A stretch of 52,500 nucleotides of DNA from Leishmania martiniquensis (GCF_017916325.1 NC_090153.1:590001-642500), one strand, 5' to 3'; positions 42,305 through 52,000 are shown, counted from the stretch's first letter. The notes: generated from the letters alone by a model not told the origin. Numbers and translations are program-made.

Positions 42305-43351
42305 ATGCTGTATCTTCGTCGCCATGTCGCTGCCATTGTGCGCGCGCCTGCGAAACTGCTGTTTGGTGCGCAGAGCGACGTGAGCGCTCTATCGCATAGA
42401 AGTTGCCAGGCATACGGAGAGGGCCAAGTACCTACTACCAGTGCGGCCTCCGGCGGCGATTCTGTGAAGAGTGGCGCCGATGCCCGGGTGACGCGCTCCT
42501 CCTCCACCACGATAGGCGCTTCAGGGCCGCTCAAGAAGTTTGTGTATGCACCGCGGCTCCGCTACACGGCCCCGTGGCGCAGCAAACAGCTGGCGGACTT
42601 CCTCGTTTGTCAGGACGGCGTAGCCCTGTCCATTGCCCACACGTACCGCAATGCGGACGCTGACATCACTGTCACCCTCATTCCGCTCCGGCATTTCGCG
42701 CACCCCGAATTCTTCCGGCAGGTAGACGACCTGTGCAATCAGCATGAGTCGGTGCTGATGGAGGGCCGCGCCCCCCTAAGTAGTGCCCCCTACTCCACGA
42801 CGGTGCCACCGCGGGAGCGTGTCAAGTGCACGCGGCCGGTCGAGCACGAGGACGACGAGGGCTGGGAGCCGCGCGAGGTGGAAAATTTCTTTCAGCCCTT
42901 CTCATGGGGCGTCATGGACTCGCCAAACCACACGGTGGTGCACGCAGCGGACAAGTACGACTACGAGAAGCTGCCGTGGTGGTGTTCCGTGCGCTTCAAC
43001 GCGCCTGTGCTCGGCAGCCTCGCTCGAGAGCAGCACTGCCTGAATATGATCGCACCTCTCCGCGCGCACCTGTACAAGTCCTTCGCTATCCCTTGGGGGG
43101 CTGCCCACATGCCGGTCTTTCACGAGATGCTGCTCGACAACGGTTTTGAGAATGTGGGCATGTGCGGTCTTCTCATGTTGAACCGCATCGACGGAATCAT
43201 CAGCGAGGGTGAGTTCGACAAGATGCAGCGCTGGCAAACTCAGCGCGCTCGTCGCGTGCAATATCTGTACGGTATCGGGCTCGGTTCCTTGTGGTGGCTC
43301 ATGTACGCGCATGTCACGGTGGACTATCACAGCGGTCCACAGGAGACCTGA
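42305..43351 (+). CDS. TraB/PrgY-like protein, probably mitochondrial
   Basis: This is a 348-residue protein. The first 25 residues (start MLYLRRHVAAIVRAPAKLL) are basic, hydrophobic and free of acids, like a mitochondrial presequence. The core has three marks of the TraB/TRABD group: LIPLRHFAHPEFFRQ at about residue 124, followed by a VLMEGR strand end; a central CLNMIAPLRAHL; and WGAAHMPVFHEMLLDNGF at about residue 263, comparable to the GxxH(L/M)P...GF signature. The segment LYGIGLGSLWWLMYA (about 320-335) is a likely membrane anchor near the C-terminus. TraB-like proteins of eukaryotes sit at mitochondrial membranes, but their biochemistry is poorly defined; the conserved His and Glu hint at metal binding. 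Residues 35-80 are Ser/Ala-rich linker. The start is the first ATG after the acceptor. The family call rests on motif pattern alone. Confidence 0.6.
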   Translation: MLYLRRHVAAIVRAPAKLLFGAQSDVSALSHRSCQAYGEGQVPTTSAASGGDSVKSGADARVTRSSSTTIGASGPLKKFVYAPRLRYTAPWRSKQLADFLVCQDGVALSIAHTYRNADADITVTLIPLRHFAHPEFFRQVDDLCNQHESVLMEGRAPLSSAPYSTTVPPRERVKCTRPVEHEDDEGWEPREVENFFQPFSWGVMDSPNHTVVHAADKYDYEKLPWWCSVRFNAPVLGSLAREQHCLNMIAPLRAHLYKSFAIPWGAAHMPVFHEMLLDNGFENVGMCGLLMLNRIDGIISEGEFDKMQRWQTQRARRVQYLYGIGLGSLWWLMYAHVTVDYHSGPQET

Positions 43352-44769
43352 TCAGCGTGGCGCTTTGCCGTCGCTGTTGCTGTAGTCGGCTACAGCGCCA
43401 CCGCCAAACAGCTCCTCTGCCACTCACCCTTAAGGGAGCCGACCTGTGCAACACCCAAGGACGCCGAGGGAAATGAGGCGTCGTGTGAGGCCCATCTATT
43501 CACGTCGTCATTTTTTTCCCTCACCGCCAGTGCAGGTTGGGGATGCCGACGTTTGAGGTGCGCTTGGAGGGCAGCCGCCGTGCATGCCGATGCCGATGCC
43601 GAGACCCCCCCGGCTCTTTGCCGCCCTCCAATGGTGGTGTCTCAGCGAAGGGACGCATACGTGGAAGGGTGCTCACGCGCCCGTATTCCACTCATTCCTC
43701 TTTTTTTCTTTGTAACCTTCCGCCCTTCTGGTGAGCGGTGCTTCGTCTGGCAACTACCGTGGGTGTGCGTCGGCGTCGTGCGTCGAGGACAACGATTGAA
43801 ATTCAGCGACTGCACGCCGCATCCGTTTCTCCGCCTCCCCTTCGACTCTGCAAGCGCCTCTTGAACACGCGAAGTTGCCTTCGCATCTGTTCTCCTCTCC
43901 TCCCGGTCCACTCTTTTTCTCTCCCTCTGTGCCTCTCTGTCTGTCTCGTGCAACGGCGCTGATGAAAGCGGTTGTGTGCAGCAGTCAAATGCCCCCTCCT
44001 CCCCCCTCCCTCCTCACCTCTTTCGTCGCTAAGTCGCTGCCGCACACACACACGGGAAAGAAATAACGCCAAGCAGAGAGAGCATTAGCCGAAGAAGGAG
44101 CCACGCGCAACTTCCACGACACTGCATCGCAGGTGGCCACAGACTCTTGCCTATTTCCTCTTCGACATCTACGTATACACATGATAGCCGGGCGGCAGCA
44201 CCGTCGAGCTTTACCGACCATCGACCCCCCTTTTTTGCTACTGCGCCGCGTAGTATTAGCAACAGCTTTGTTTGGCCTCCTCGCCAGAACCCGCTAACTT
44301 ATACTGCTCATCGCTGCCTGCTTCTGCGCGCACGCGGTCGCAGTTTAGTGGGCCTTATTGGAGAGGGCAGAAGCGAGACGGGCGCTTCTCACCCTTTCAC
44401 ACACTTACCGCGTGCAAGGAAAAGGGCAGGGGCGACCAACCAGGCTGTTACCATCAGGGCCCACAGTGTAGTGGTGCTTCTCGCTGATCCTGAAACGTGC
44501 CGAGAGGCAGCTAAGGGGACAGAGAAAGACGCGGGAGAGAGAGGGACAAGCAGAGTGCTCGAGCCGGCTTCCACTGGTAGCAGCCAAACGGTTCGTCGCA
44601 CGCCCACACACTTCCGCCTTTTTTTGCTACGCCTTTTCTTACCTTCGGCTGCCCCTCTGTATAGCGCTCTTCGCCGCTGTCCCTCCCCTCCCCCTCCTCA
44701 TCACTTTACACCCCTCTCCACTTTCGTCAAGAAAACGTTGCTGTGCCTTCTCCCTGCTTTTGTTTGGCC
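43352..44769. other. Intergenic/UTR stretch
   Basis: This is the 3'UTR of the TraB-like gene and the leader of the iron-sulfur subunit gene. Pyrimidine tracts lie at 43840-43950 and 44605-44730, and a CA run near 44041-44052. No gene or repeat was recognised. Confidence 0.6.
44682..44731 (+). promoter_or_regulatory. Putative polypyrimidine tract and spliced-leader acceptor AG (iron-sulfur subunit gene)
   Basis: A CCTCCCC-rich tract followed by CACCCCTCTCCACTTTCGTC ends with AAG, acceptor AG at 44730-44731. This is 38 nt before the ATG at 44770. Confidence 0.5.
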
Positions 44770-45684
44770 ATGAAGCGCTTCACGAACGCGGTGCTCGGTT
44801 ACCTGCCGCTTGCACCGTGCACTTTCACCTTCCTCTCGCTCCCCACGCCGCCTCTGTGGGCCGCTCGCCGCTACTTTCGGTCAGATGGAACGCCATACAA
44901 CACGGAGATGACAGACATCATGCACGGAAGCACCTACAACCGCCAAGCGGCAGCCAGCACGGCGGCCGAGCAGGTGGCGGCAGGCCAGTACGCCGAAAAC
45001 AAACCGCGCGCTATCATGTTTGTCAACAAGCGCCCCGTCGAGATCATTCCTCAGGAGGAGAATGTGCTGGAAGTGCTGGAGCGTGAGGGCATCGTCGTAC
45101 CAAAGTTTTGCTACCACCCCATCCTCTCCGTCGCTGGCAACTGCCGGATGTGCATGGTGCAGGTGGATGGCACTCAAAACATCGTTGTCGCCTGCTCCAC
45201 GGTGGCGTTGCCCGGCATGTCGATCATCACGGACAGTCGTCTTGTGCGCGACGCGCGAGAGGGCAACGTTGAGCTCATCCTCATCAACCACCCGAACGAC
45301 TGCCCCATCTGTGAGCAGGCAACGAACTGCGACCTGCAGAACGTCAGTATGAACTACGGCTCCGACATTCCGCGCTACCGCGAGGATAAAAAAGCGGTCG
45401 AGGACTTTTACTTTGACCCGCAGACGCGTGTCGTGCTTAACCGCTGCATCCACTGCACCCGCTGCATCCGCTTCCTGAACGAGCACGCGCAAGACTTCAA
45501 CCTAGGCCAGATCGGCCGCGGTGGGCTGAGTGAGATATCGACCTTCCTCGACGAGCTGGAGGTGAAGACGGACAACAACATGCCCGTTTCTCAGCTCTGC
45601 CCCGTTGGATGCTTGTACATGGGTGACGCGGACGAGAACAACGATATTCTGCGTGAACTCGAAGGTGCGGAGGTGACAGCGTGA
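44770..45684 (+). CDS. NDUFS1: Complex I 75 kDa (NDUFS1/NuoG)-type iron-sulfur subunit, short form
   Basis: The 304-residue mitochondrial protein carries the electron-transfer module of NADH:ubiquinone oxidoreductase. A presequence-like stretch occupies residues 1-37 (MKRFTNAVLG...AARRYFRS). Residues about 78-160 are a plant-type 2Fe-2S domain with Cys114, Cys125, Cys128 and Cys142. Residues about 160-200 hold the His-Cys 4Fe-4S motif His174, Cys178, Cys181, Cys187. Residues about 220-285 hold a 4Fe-4S site with Cys226, Cys229, Cys232 and Cys277. All ligands for the N1b, N5 and N4-type clusters are intact. The molybdopterin-oxidoreductase-like C-terminal domain of ordinary 75 kDa subunits (about 700 residues) is missing; a normal stop follows at 45682-45684, so it is not a window truncation. 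A HoxU-like diaphorase subunit is the alternative, but the presequence and host favour complex I. Confidence 0.9.
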   Translation: MKRFTNAVLGYLPLAPCTFTFLSLPTPPLWAARRYFRSDGTPYNTEMTDIMHGSTYNRQAAASTAAEQVAAGQYAENKPRAIMFVNKRPVEIIPQEENVLEVLEREGIVVPKFCYHPILSVAGNCRMCMVQVDGTQNIVVACSTVALPGMSIITDSRLVRDAREGNVELILINHPNDCPICEQATNCDLQNVSMNYGSDIPRYREDKKAVEDFYFDPQTRVVLNRCIHCTRCIRFLNEHAQDFNLGQIGRGGLSEISTFLDELEVKTDNNMPVSQLCPVGCLYMGDADENNDILRELEGAEVTA

Positions 45685-46275
45685 AGGCGCTCTCTTGTCG
45701 CGGGCCTTTTCAGTAGTACATGCTCCTAGCTTCTCTCTCAGTGTGGGCGCTGCGCTGGCCCCCCTTTCCCTTCCAGCTTTTACTTGTGTGCTTTGGTCGT
45801 CTCGCGACGAGATGCCTTGCCGTAGATCTCGGTGCTTGGCGTGCGCGCTCATGCGTCTATCGGTTGACTACGCGGCGGATGCCGGGGTCACAACAAGAGA
45901 AGGCCGGCATCCGTGTTAAGGGCACCGCCGCTGTGCAGTGCTTCACCGCGGCTTCTCTTCTCTGCTCTCTCGCGCTGAACGCGGCAGCAGAGATCTGCTC
46001 AAACAATGAGTAGCGGACCATACTGACCGAGTAGATGAGCAGTTACACAGTTTTTCTTCGCTTCTCCCCCCTTCCGGTCCTCTTGCTCCCCTCCGCGCAA
46101 CGCGCACCAGCTCTGCGACGAGGCGGCCGCCACATCCGTGCGAGCGGGCTGTCCGGCCTCTCAGCGATGCTGCAGCAGCGGAAGCTAGCGCGGCATCCGG
46201 CGGCCGCCCTGCGCCCCTCAACGAAGCTCACTGCGAGAGCGTCGACGCCCTGCCGACACGCGGCACGGGAGCGCG

Positions 46276-46545
46276 GTGGAGAGCCTGCAGACCACGGCAC
46301 GCGCTTGGAGCCCCTTTCCCACCCCTCCGTCCCCGCGCCGGACCCTGGAGGCGGCCCGCGTGGATGGTGGCACGCAGTCCGGCCGAGTCCGTCTGGCGCC
46401 GGTCGCGCAGCGCACATCCACAGCAGGAGCGGGTGAGGGGGTGGGGCAGAGGAGCCCGCGAGCTACGCATGGCGCAAGTCGACGGCCGGGGCCCCGTCGC
46501 TGAGCAGGAGAGGCTGGTGAGCTGTTGGTTGTATGTATATTCGTC
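46276..46545 (+). repeat. SIDER-like interspersed repeat, copy 2 (family B)
   Basis: This copy shares ordered blocks with 12755-13104, in the same orientation. It lacks about 110 bp after the first block and has a private insertion of about 55 bp around 46340-46395. The last block has GGCGCAAGTCGACGGCCGGG, then GCAGGAGAGGCTGGTGAGCT, then GGTTGTATGTATATTCG. TGTATATT lies at 46534-46541. The copy lies in the presumed 3'UTR of the iron-sulfur gene, the usual location of sense SIDERs. Confidence 0.65.
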
Positions 46546-46549
46546 GGCG

Positions 46550-46617
46550 TGCGCGATGCGGATCGAACCCGGGAGCGCATGCTGGCGCACTAAGGCGACC
46601 GAAACGGCTATCGCATA
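46550..46617 (-). pseudogene. Degenerate tRNA-like sequence
   Basis: Read on the minus strand, the 68 nt can form an acceptor stem (TATGCGA with TCGCGCA, one mismatch), an anticodon-like stem AGTGC/GCGCT, and a short T-arm CGG/CCG around GTTCGAT. GGGTTCGATCC resembles the RNA polymerase III B box but lacks one base. The D-arm is poor, the anticodon loop has eight bases (GCCAGCAT) without U33, and the T-stem is short. It is therefore more likely a relic or chance resemblance than a working tRNA. It lies within 5 bp of the end of a retroposon-like repeat. Confidence 0.3.
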
Positions 46618-47218
46618 GCGGTGAGATCTGCGCGTGGAAGCCGCTGCGAGCGTTCCCACTGTTGAGTGTGGCATCCTTTTCTCGTAGCTTCGCTTTTCTG
46701 GGCTGCACGCAGCAGCCCAGCACAGATGTGCTTGCGCTTAGTGAGGGCACCACGTATGTGCATCTGCTCTCCTTTTTTACGGCCGCTGAAGCCGCGCTGA
46801 TGAGGGACGGAGGAGGAGGCTTGACACTGGACGGCTGGCAAAGCGGCCCTCTTTTCTCCGTCGGGATGGTGCTTCGGAGGGGGAGGGGCGAGGATGGGCT
46901 GGCCGCGGCGAAGCAGATTGCTTAACGGGAAGGCAAGGCTCTTATGCGGGCTACCGGCGCATCCTCACGTGAAGACGCGGGGCTGTGCAGAGGGCATTGC
47001 CGGGTTGCTTGACAGAGCGCGAAAGGCTCTTTGAAAGCAATGGTGTCAGAAGCACGCAGCCTTTATGGATAGCGTATTCATGCATGCCAAGCCGGGGCGG
47101 GGGGGTAGAGCCACGTCGGCTCTCTGCCTCAGCTGGCGTCACGAATGCGCTTGAATCGAGTCGCTTTAAGGACACCTGAGAAGGTATGCTCTTCACATCA
47201 CGTGATGAGGTGCTCAAT

Positions 47219-47297
47219 CTGTGCTGCAGTCTCTCTCTCCCCTTTCGCGCGCTCTCTCTCTGCTCATCGTTACGCTCACATCCTGCTTCGCCCCGAG
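47219..47297 (+). promoter_or_regulatory. Putative polypyrimidine tract and spliced-leader acceptor AG (DPH4-like gene)
   Basis: Two CT-rich tracts (CTCTCTCTCCCCTTTCGCGC and the following CTCTCTCTCTGCTC) are followed by a CT-rich stretch. The AG at 47296-47297 is a candidate acceptor, about 113 nt before the ATG at 47411. Confidence 0.4.
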
Positions 47298-47410
47298 TGC
47301 CCGATCAGAAACAGAAGAAAAACCGTCCACGCCAAAACGGTCGTCTCGATCAGTGCATGCGCACGTATACTTCCCCCTGAACGGGTTAGCCAGGCAAGGG
47401 CCTCCTCGAC

Positions 47411-47965
47411 ATGTTGGCGTCGGCCTGCTCATGGGGCCACACGAAGTGGACGCCGTACGAGGTCCTGCGCGTGCCACCGTCGGCCTCCATTAGCGAGATT
47501 CGCGCTGCTTTCAAGCGCATGGCGCTGCGCACGCACCCCGATAAGGCTACGGTTCCGAGAACAACTTCGGCAACGTCCGGCGACATGGTGACATCGGGTC
47601 CAGCACCTCCTGCTGTATTTCACGTCGTAAAAGAGGCGTCAGAGATTTTGCTTGACCCATACTTGCGTGCTGCCTACGACGCTGCCCGCTCCCACGCACT
47701 GGTGCGCGAGGTCGGCGCTGTGAGCGACACGTATTCTCTGGCGGAGGACTTCGTTCGCGTACGCATGGCCGGTGAGGAGGGTGATGAACAGCACGTGCAG
47801 ATGTATCAGCGCGAGTGCCGGTGCGGTGGCATTTACGAGGTGGCTCTGTTTCTCGGTGCAGCGGGAGAGAGCGGCAGTCGTGGAGGTGACGCGTCGGCCT
47901 GCTGCAGCCACACGCTGAGGTGCGAATGCGATTCGTGCTCACTCGTGGTGGAGGTCGTAGTGTAG
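47411..47965 (+). CDS. DPH4: DPH4/DNAJC24-like diphthamide-synthesis J-protein
   Basis: The 184-residue protein pairs a J-domain (residues about 13-92, HPD at H42-P43-D44) with a C-terminal CSL-type zinc finger. The zinc ligands are C136/C138 (ECRCGG) and C173/C176 (CDSCSL). This pairing is the hallmark of DPH4, which supports the first step of diphthamide formation on elongation factor 2 together with DPH1-DPH3, probably by electron transfer through its metal site. The length matches the family. The J-domain has an insertion of about 20 residues (about 47-68, Thr/Ser/Pro-rich) between the HPD loop and helix III. Residues about 151-165 add a Gly/Ser/Cys-rich loop inside the zinc finger. The start is the first ATG after the pyrimidine tract. 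No mitochondrial signal is evident; DPH4 is cytosolic elsewhere. Confidence 0.9.
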   Translation: MLASACSWGHTKWTPYEVLRVPPSASISEIRAAFKRMALRTHPDKATVPRTTSATSGDMVTSGPAPPAVFHVVKEASEILLDPYLRAAYDAARSHALVREVGAVSDTYSLAEDFVRVRMAGEEGDEQHVQMYQRECRCGGIYEVALFLGAAGESGSRGGDASACCSHTLRCECDSCSLVVEVVV

Positions 47966-48092
47966 CACGTCCCGAGGCGCCAGGGGCGTGCCCGGACATC
48001 CACGCAGCTTGGAGCGGCATCAGCGGTTCTTTCCTCATGCCCGTCTGCGGCGACTTTTCCTCTTGTATGCCCCCCTCCACTCTCGCGCACGC

Positions 48093-48356
48093 ATGGAGTC
48101 GACGAACGTGGTGTTGCGAACTCTGCTGAAGACACACAGAGCATTACGTGAGGCTGTCTCCGAGGGAGGGTCTCCGTGGCAGCTTTCTGGGTGCAAACAT
48201 GCACCGCCACTCGCCTCTTTGCATGCACACGTGCTCCCAACTGTTGTGACCACTGCCGTTGTGGGCTTAAAAAGGGGTGATGGACCATCTTTACTCTGCA
48301 GACACGGGACGCGAAACATGTGGTCGAGCGCGCGGCGTGCGTCGAGTCATGTATAG
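48093..48356 (+). CDS. Weak small-protein candidate (87 aa)
   Basis: An ATG at 48093 opens 87 codons starting MESTNVVLRTLLKTHRALRE, an amphipathic basic helix. A CT-rich patch with AG-poor sequence lies just upstream. The remaining residues (Ser, His, Arg-rich) resemble no family, and codon choice is mixed (TTA, AGG, AGA present). It may simply be an open frame in the DPH4 3'UTR. Recorded because it is the most protein-like frame in this gap. Confidence 0.2.
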   Translation: MESTNVVLRTLLKTHRALREAVSEGGSPWQLSGCKHAPPLASLHAHVLPTVVTTAVVGLKRGDGPSLLCRHGTRNMWSSARRASSHV

Positions 48357-48746
48357 CGGCGTCGACTAGGCGCATACGTCGGTGCTGCATCACACACCTA
48401 CACACATACTTTTGCCTGGGGCAATCAGTGAGTCATGCGTGCGCCCCCCGAAAAAAAGGTACGTAAAGCGGCGGGTACATTTCTACCTGAGGGTAGTGGG
48501 GTGACGCGGACACAAATACACGCACACACAAAAACACCAAGGGGAGTGCAACTGTTTCGCCCACGCCGATCACCCTTCACTTGCGCCCGTCTTTTCCACG
48601 ACTCCTCTCCTGCTTGGGAGCAGCGTGTCTGCCCCTTTCCACTTCCTCTTGCGGGCAGCACGTGTGGTAGGCTGCGTGCCTGCATAGAGGTGCCTTTCGA
48701 GCGTCGACAGGGCGCGCGTGTGCGTGGGTTTCAGCCACGCACACAC

Positions 48747-48820
48747 AAAAAGTGCTCTTTCCCTTTCTCTTCTCGGACTTCCCCTCCCCTCCCCCAAATA
48801 AAAACGTGCTCACTTCGAAG
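48747..48820 (+). promoter_or_regulatory. Putative polypyrimidine tract and spliced-leader acceptor AG (last gene)
   Basis: TTTCCCTTTCTCTTCTCGGA then CTTCCCCTCCCCTCCCCC is followed by an A-rich stretch, with a candidate AG at 48819-48820. The frame of the last gene is open from 48945, and its first ATG is at 49044, giving a 5'UTR of about 220 nt. Confidence 0.45.
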
Positions 48821-49043
48821 CGAGAGCAGCAGGAGGCGCCTGTCTCACCGCGAGCAGCTCTGTCGGCGTCAGGCTGTCCTCGCGACGGCGCCGCACATTC
48901 GAACGCCAACTGCGCTGCCCATACCCGCAGACATCCATTCATAGCGCGGGAGAGGTGGAGGAAGGAAGGCAGCGCTAGTGCTTCCGGCGCCGTCTCCCCG
49001 TGCACTTGCCCACCTAGTGGTAAGGACACGAGCGCCCCCGGGG

Positions 49044-52000
49044 ATGGGCCCGCTGGGCAGCTCGTTTGCGCGCGCATGCATGCATACACGCCAAGGAATA
49101 AGGAAGCGCGCTCTCAAGGACAGGTGTGCTCTCGGCTGCAGAGGAGGGCACTCCTCTGCAGGTATTTGGGGCGGCTGCTTCCATGCCGAGCCTGCCGCCA
49201 CCACTGCTGCTCGCGCACCATCATGCAGTGCCTTTTGTGGATTCCCCACTTGCCCAGCGCCAGTGCGCTGCGCGCTGCGACTCTCCAGCCCCTATTCCCA
49301 CCCTTTTGTGTCAGCACGTGCGTACGCCAAGAGCTCACAGCTGCCATCAGTTGCGAGCGGTGCCACGGACTGCACGGCATGCGCGGTCCGCACCTACAGC
49401 GCGCAGGCGTGCACTCACCTCGAAGGCGCCGAGGAGGACGAGGACGACTACCTGCAGGCGTACGAGGAGCTGCTAATGCAAACAGGCGCGCATGTGGAGG
49501 CCGACGGGACTTCTCAGCCCGGGGACCCGGAGGCTGAGGGGATGGACCATATCAGCGAGGAGGCTGGCGCTGACGTCGACGCTGCCTTTCCACCCTCTGA
49601 GAGACCAGCGTCGGTTCTGTCACCAGCCGATACACTCGTGGAAGAAACACTGGCTGCCCTCCCCGCGAATGGCTCGGTCGTGCTGTTGACAGATCTTACC
49701 AGCTCGCTGGACGTGGAGGCGATTAGCACGCTTTTCGGCTCCGTGCTATCATTTCTGCAGCTCTATCCGCACTGCTTCACTTGCACTCAGAATGCAAAGA
49801 CGAGCAGATGGCAGGTGGCGCGGAGCCGCTCGTCCATCGCGCCGCTCGATGCAGTCGCGGCTGCCGCGGTCGCACCTACGCGGTCACCAGCCGTCGATGG
49901 CAGCTCGCAGGACGGCAAGGCAACGCTCGAGAGCCTCGATGTGGTAGCTATGGTACTGGACGAGGAATTGATGCGTGTACGTGGCACTCGTTGCACATCG
50001 AAGACCGGCACGCGTGTAGCGGAGGCTGTGCCGTCCGTGGCAAAGCGGCCGAGGTGCCACCTAACACCTGTCGCAGCACCCTACCCGCCTGTGCCATCCT
50101 CGGCAGTATATGGTGCCGACAAAGCCGCGCCGTTGACGGCCACCGATCAAGCCTGGTGGCCACTCATTGCGAGGCTTCTGCCTGAAGACGGAACTCCGCT
50201 TTCGATTTCGGTTCTGCGAGCGTCTCTACCGGAGTCGATTGTGCAGGAGCTGCGCGCTAGGCAAGTGGGTCTTGCTCGGTTCTTTAAGCAGAGCTACGCC
50301 ACGGCCAGTCGCGATGTGGCGCTCACGGCGGACGCAACAGCTCTCGTCCGAGTCACCGTGCCGGGCACGAAGAGCGCCGCAGCCGCCTCGGTCTCGCTGT
50401 GGTCACCGACGCACCAATATCCTTCAACCCCTAAGGGCAAAGAGCCTTTGGTGATGGCCTTCTCCTCCGCCCTGTCTGACTGCGAGGGCGGCTCGTACGT
50501 GCCTCCACCAGCGGATTACGACACGTCACACGATGCCGAGCCGTGGCTTGTAACCATTCCACTGGACGAAGGCGAGTGTACGGCCCCCGAGGGTGAGCCC
50601 ACCGAGTCCGCCTATGCTGAGGAGGCGGCGCTACCGCAAAGCGTCGACGCCGCAGCTGCGCTGGAGGCTGCAACTGGGCTGCAGCAGGTACTTTACAGCG
50701 GCCTCGGTGGTGCTGAGGGACCGTCGTCAGCGAAGGGCCAAGGGGTAGGCCTACAGCCGCACGATTTGGATTTAGAGCGGCTGCGTGACGCCCCGGCGCC
50801 GCCTAAGGCGCCCGCCAAGGGTGGGCCTTCGACGGCGACGCAGTTACCGGGCCCTGCTGCTCCGTTGCGCAAGGCGCGTCCCCCTCGCCCATCGACGCCA
50901 GCTGAGTGGCTTGCCTTGCACACCGCTATGGCCGAGGAGCGTGGGTGGATAACACCAATGCAGATGCTAGATTATCTGGTCGAGTGCGTGCCTACCTTCT
51001 ACATACCTGTGGACGAGCTGCGCCCGTCCGACGCTATCCTGAAGCTGGTTGGCGCACGCACAAGCATTCAGACGCTGGTGTGCCGAGTGTACGTGTACTT
51101 TATCGAGAGGTCCGAAGATAAGATGCAGGTCCGACTGGCACCGACCGTCGAGCATGCGCAGCGCGGTGCAGCCAACGTGCACTATGCAGCTTTCAATCCG
51201 GAGACGATGACCGAACAGGAGCAGCGCGGCGCCGATGGAAAACGGGACGCTGTGTCAGCACCAGCGGATGCCGGTAACGGCACCAGCCCCACCCCTGGTG
51301 ACTCACAACGCAGTGTTGCTCATGATGCAGCCAGAGGCGGCGGTGCTGTGCTGCAGGCCAGCGAGGCGACGAAGGCCTTCCCCGTAATGCGCATACAGCG
51401 GCCAATCAAAAGCGAGCACTGCCTCCATTCGCTCAGAGCTGCCGTAGGCAACTCGAAGGGCGCTGCGCTGCCGGTGACTTCGCCCACCGCCATGCGACGG
51501 AGCTCCCTGGGTGAAGGAGCGGGCGTTAGCGCTAGCGCGGGAAAGAGCTGCCCGCCAACGATTCTGAAAGGCAACAGTGGCGTTATCGCCTTGTCCTCCG
51601 TGCCCACTAACGAGATAGGCTACCCATTTCTGTCCTTGGCCACGCAGCCGGCGGACACGTGGCCGTGGTGGGCACGGCTACTGTGCGTGCTGCCGTTCGA
51701 CACCTACGTGCCACTGGACCATCTCTGCATCCACTACTGTCCAGATCTTACGCCCGCCAACGTTCACCTCGCGTGGAAAGCCACTGAAGCGTCTTCTCCG
51801 CCGACGGCGCCGACCGACAAGACGTGCACGCCGATCCCACTCGCGCTGCTTCGTGCGCCGACGACATCCCGAAAAGTTCGTCTGCGTCCTTTCTGGCTCT
51901 CGCCAGGCTGCACGGCAGAATTGGAGGGCAAGATGGTACCAGCCGGCCTCGTGAAGCAGCTGCGCCCCGCGTGGGTGCCGGTCTCGCGCGTGATAGCCAA

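Larger units (their letters stand above)
45685..47410. other. Intergenic/UTR stretch with SIDER-like element and tRNA-like sequence
   Basis: The 3'UTR region of the iron-sulfur gene passes into GC-rich, balanced sequence (about 45900-46930). It contains the family B repeat (46276-46545) and a tRNA-like relic (46550-46617, minus). The 47220-47300 part is the trans-splicing zone of the next gene. No credible protein gene was seen. Confidence 0.6.
47966..49043. other. Intergenic/UTR stretch
   Basis: This is the 3'UTR zone of the DPH4-like gene and the leader of the last gene. The only coding candidate is the weak frame 48093-48356. The pyrimidine tract at about 48747-48796 and the A-rich AAATAAAAACG that follows belong to the trans-splicing zone. 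Confidence 0.6.
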
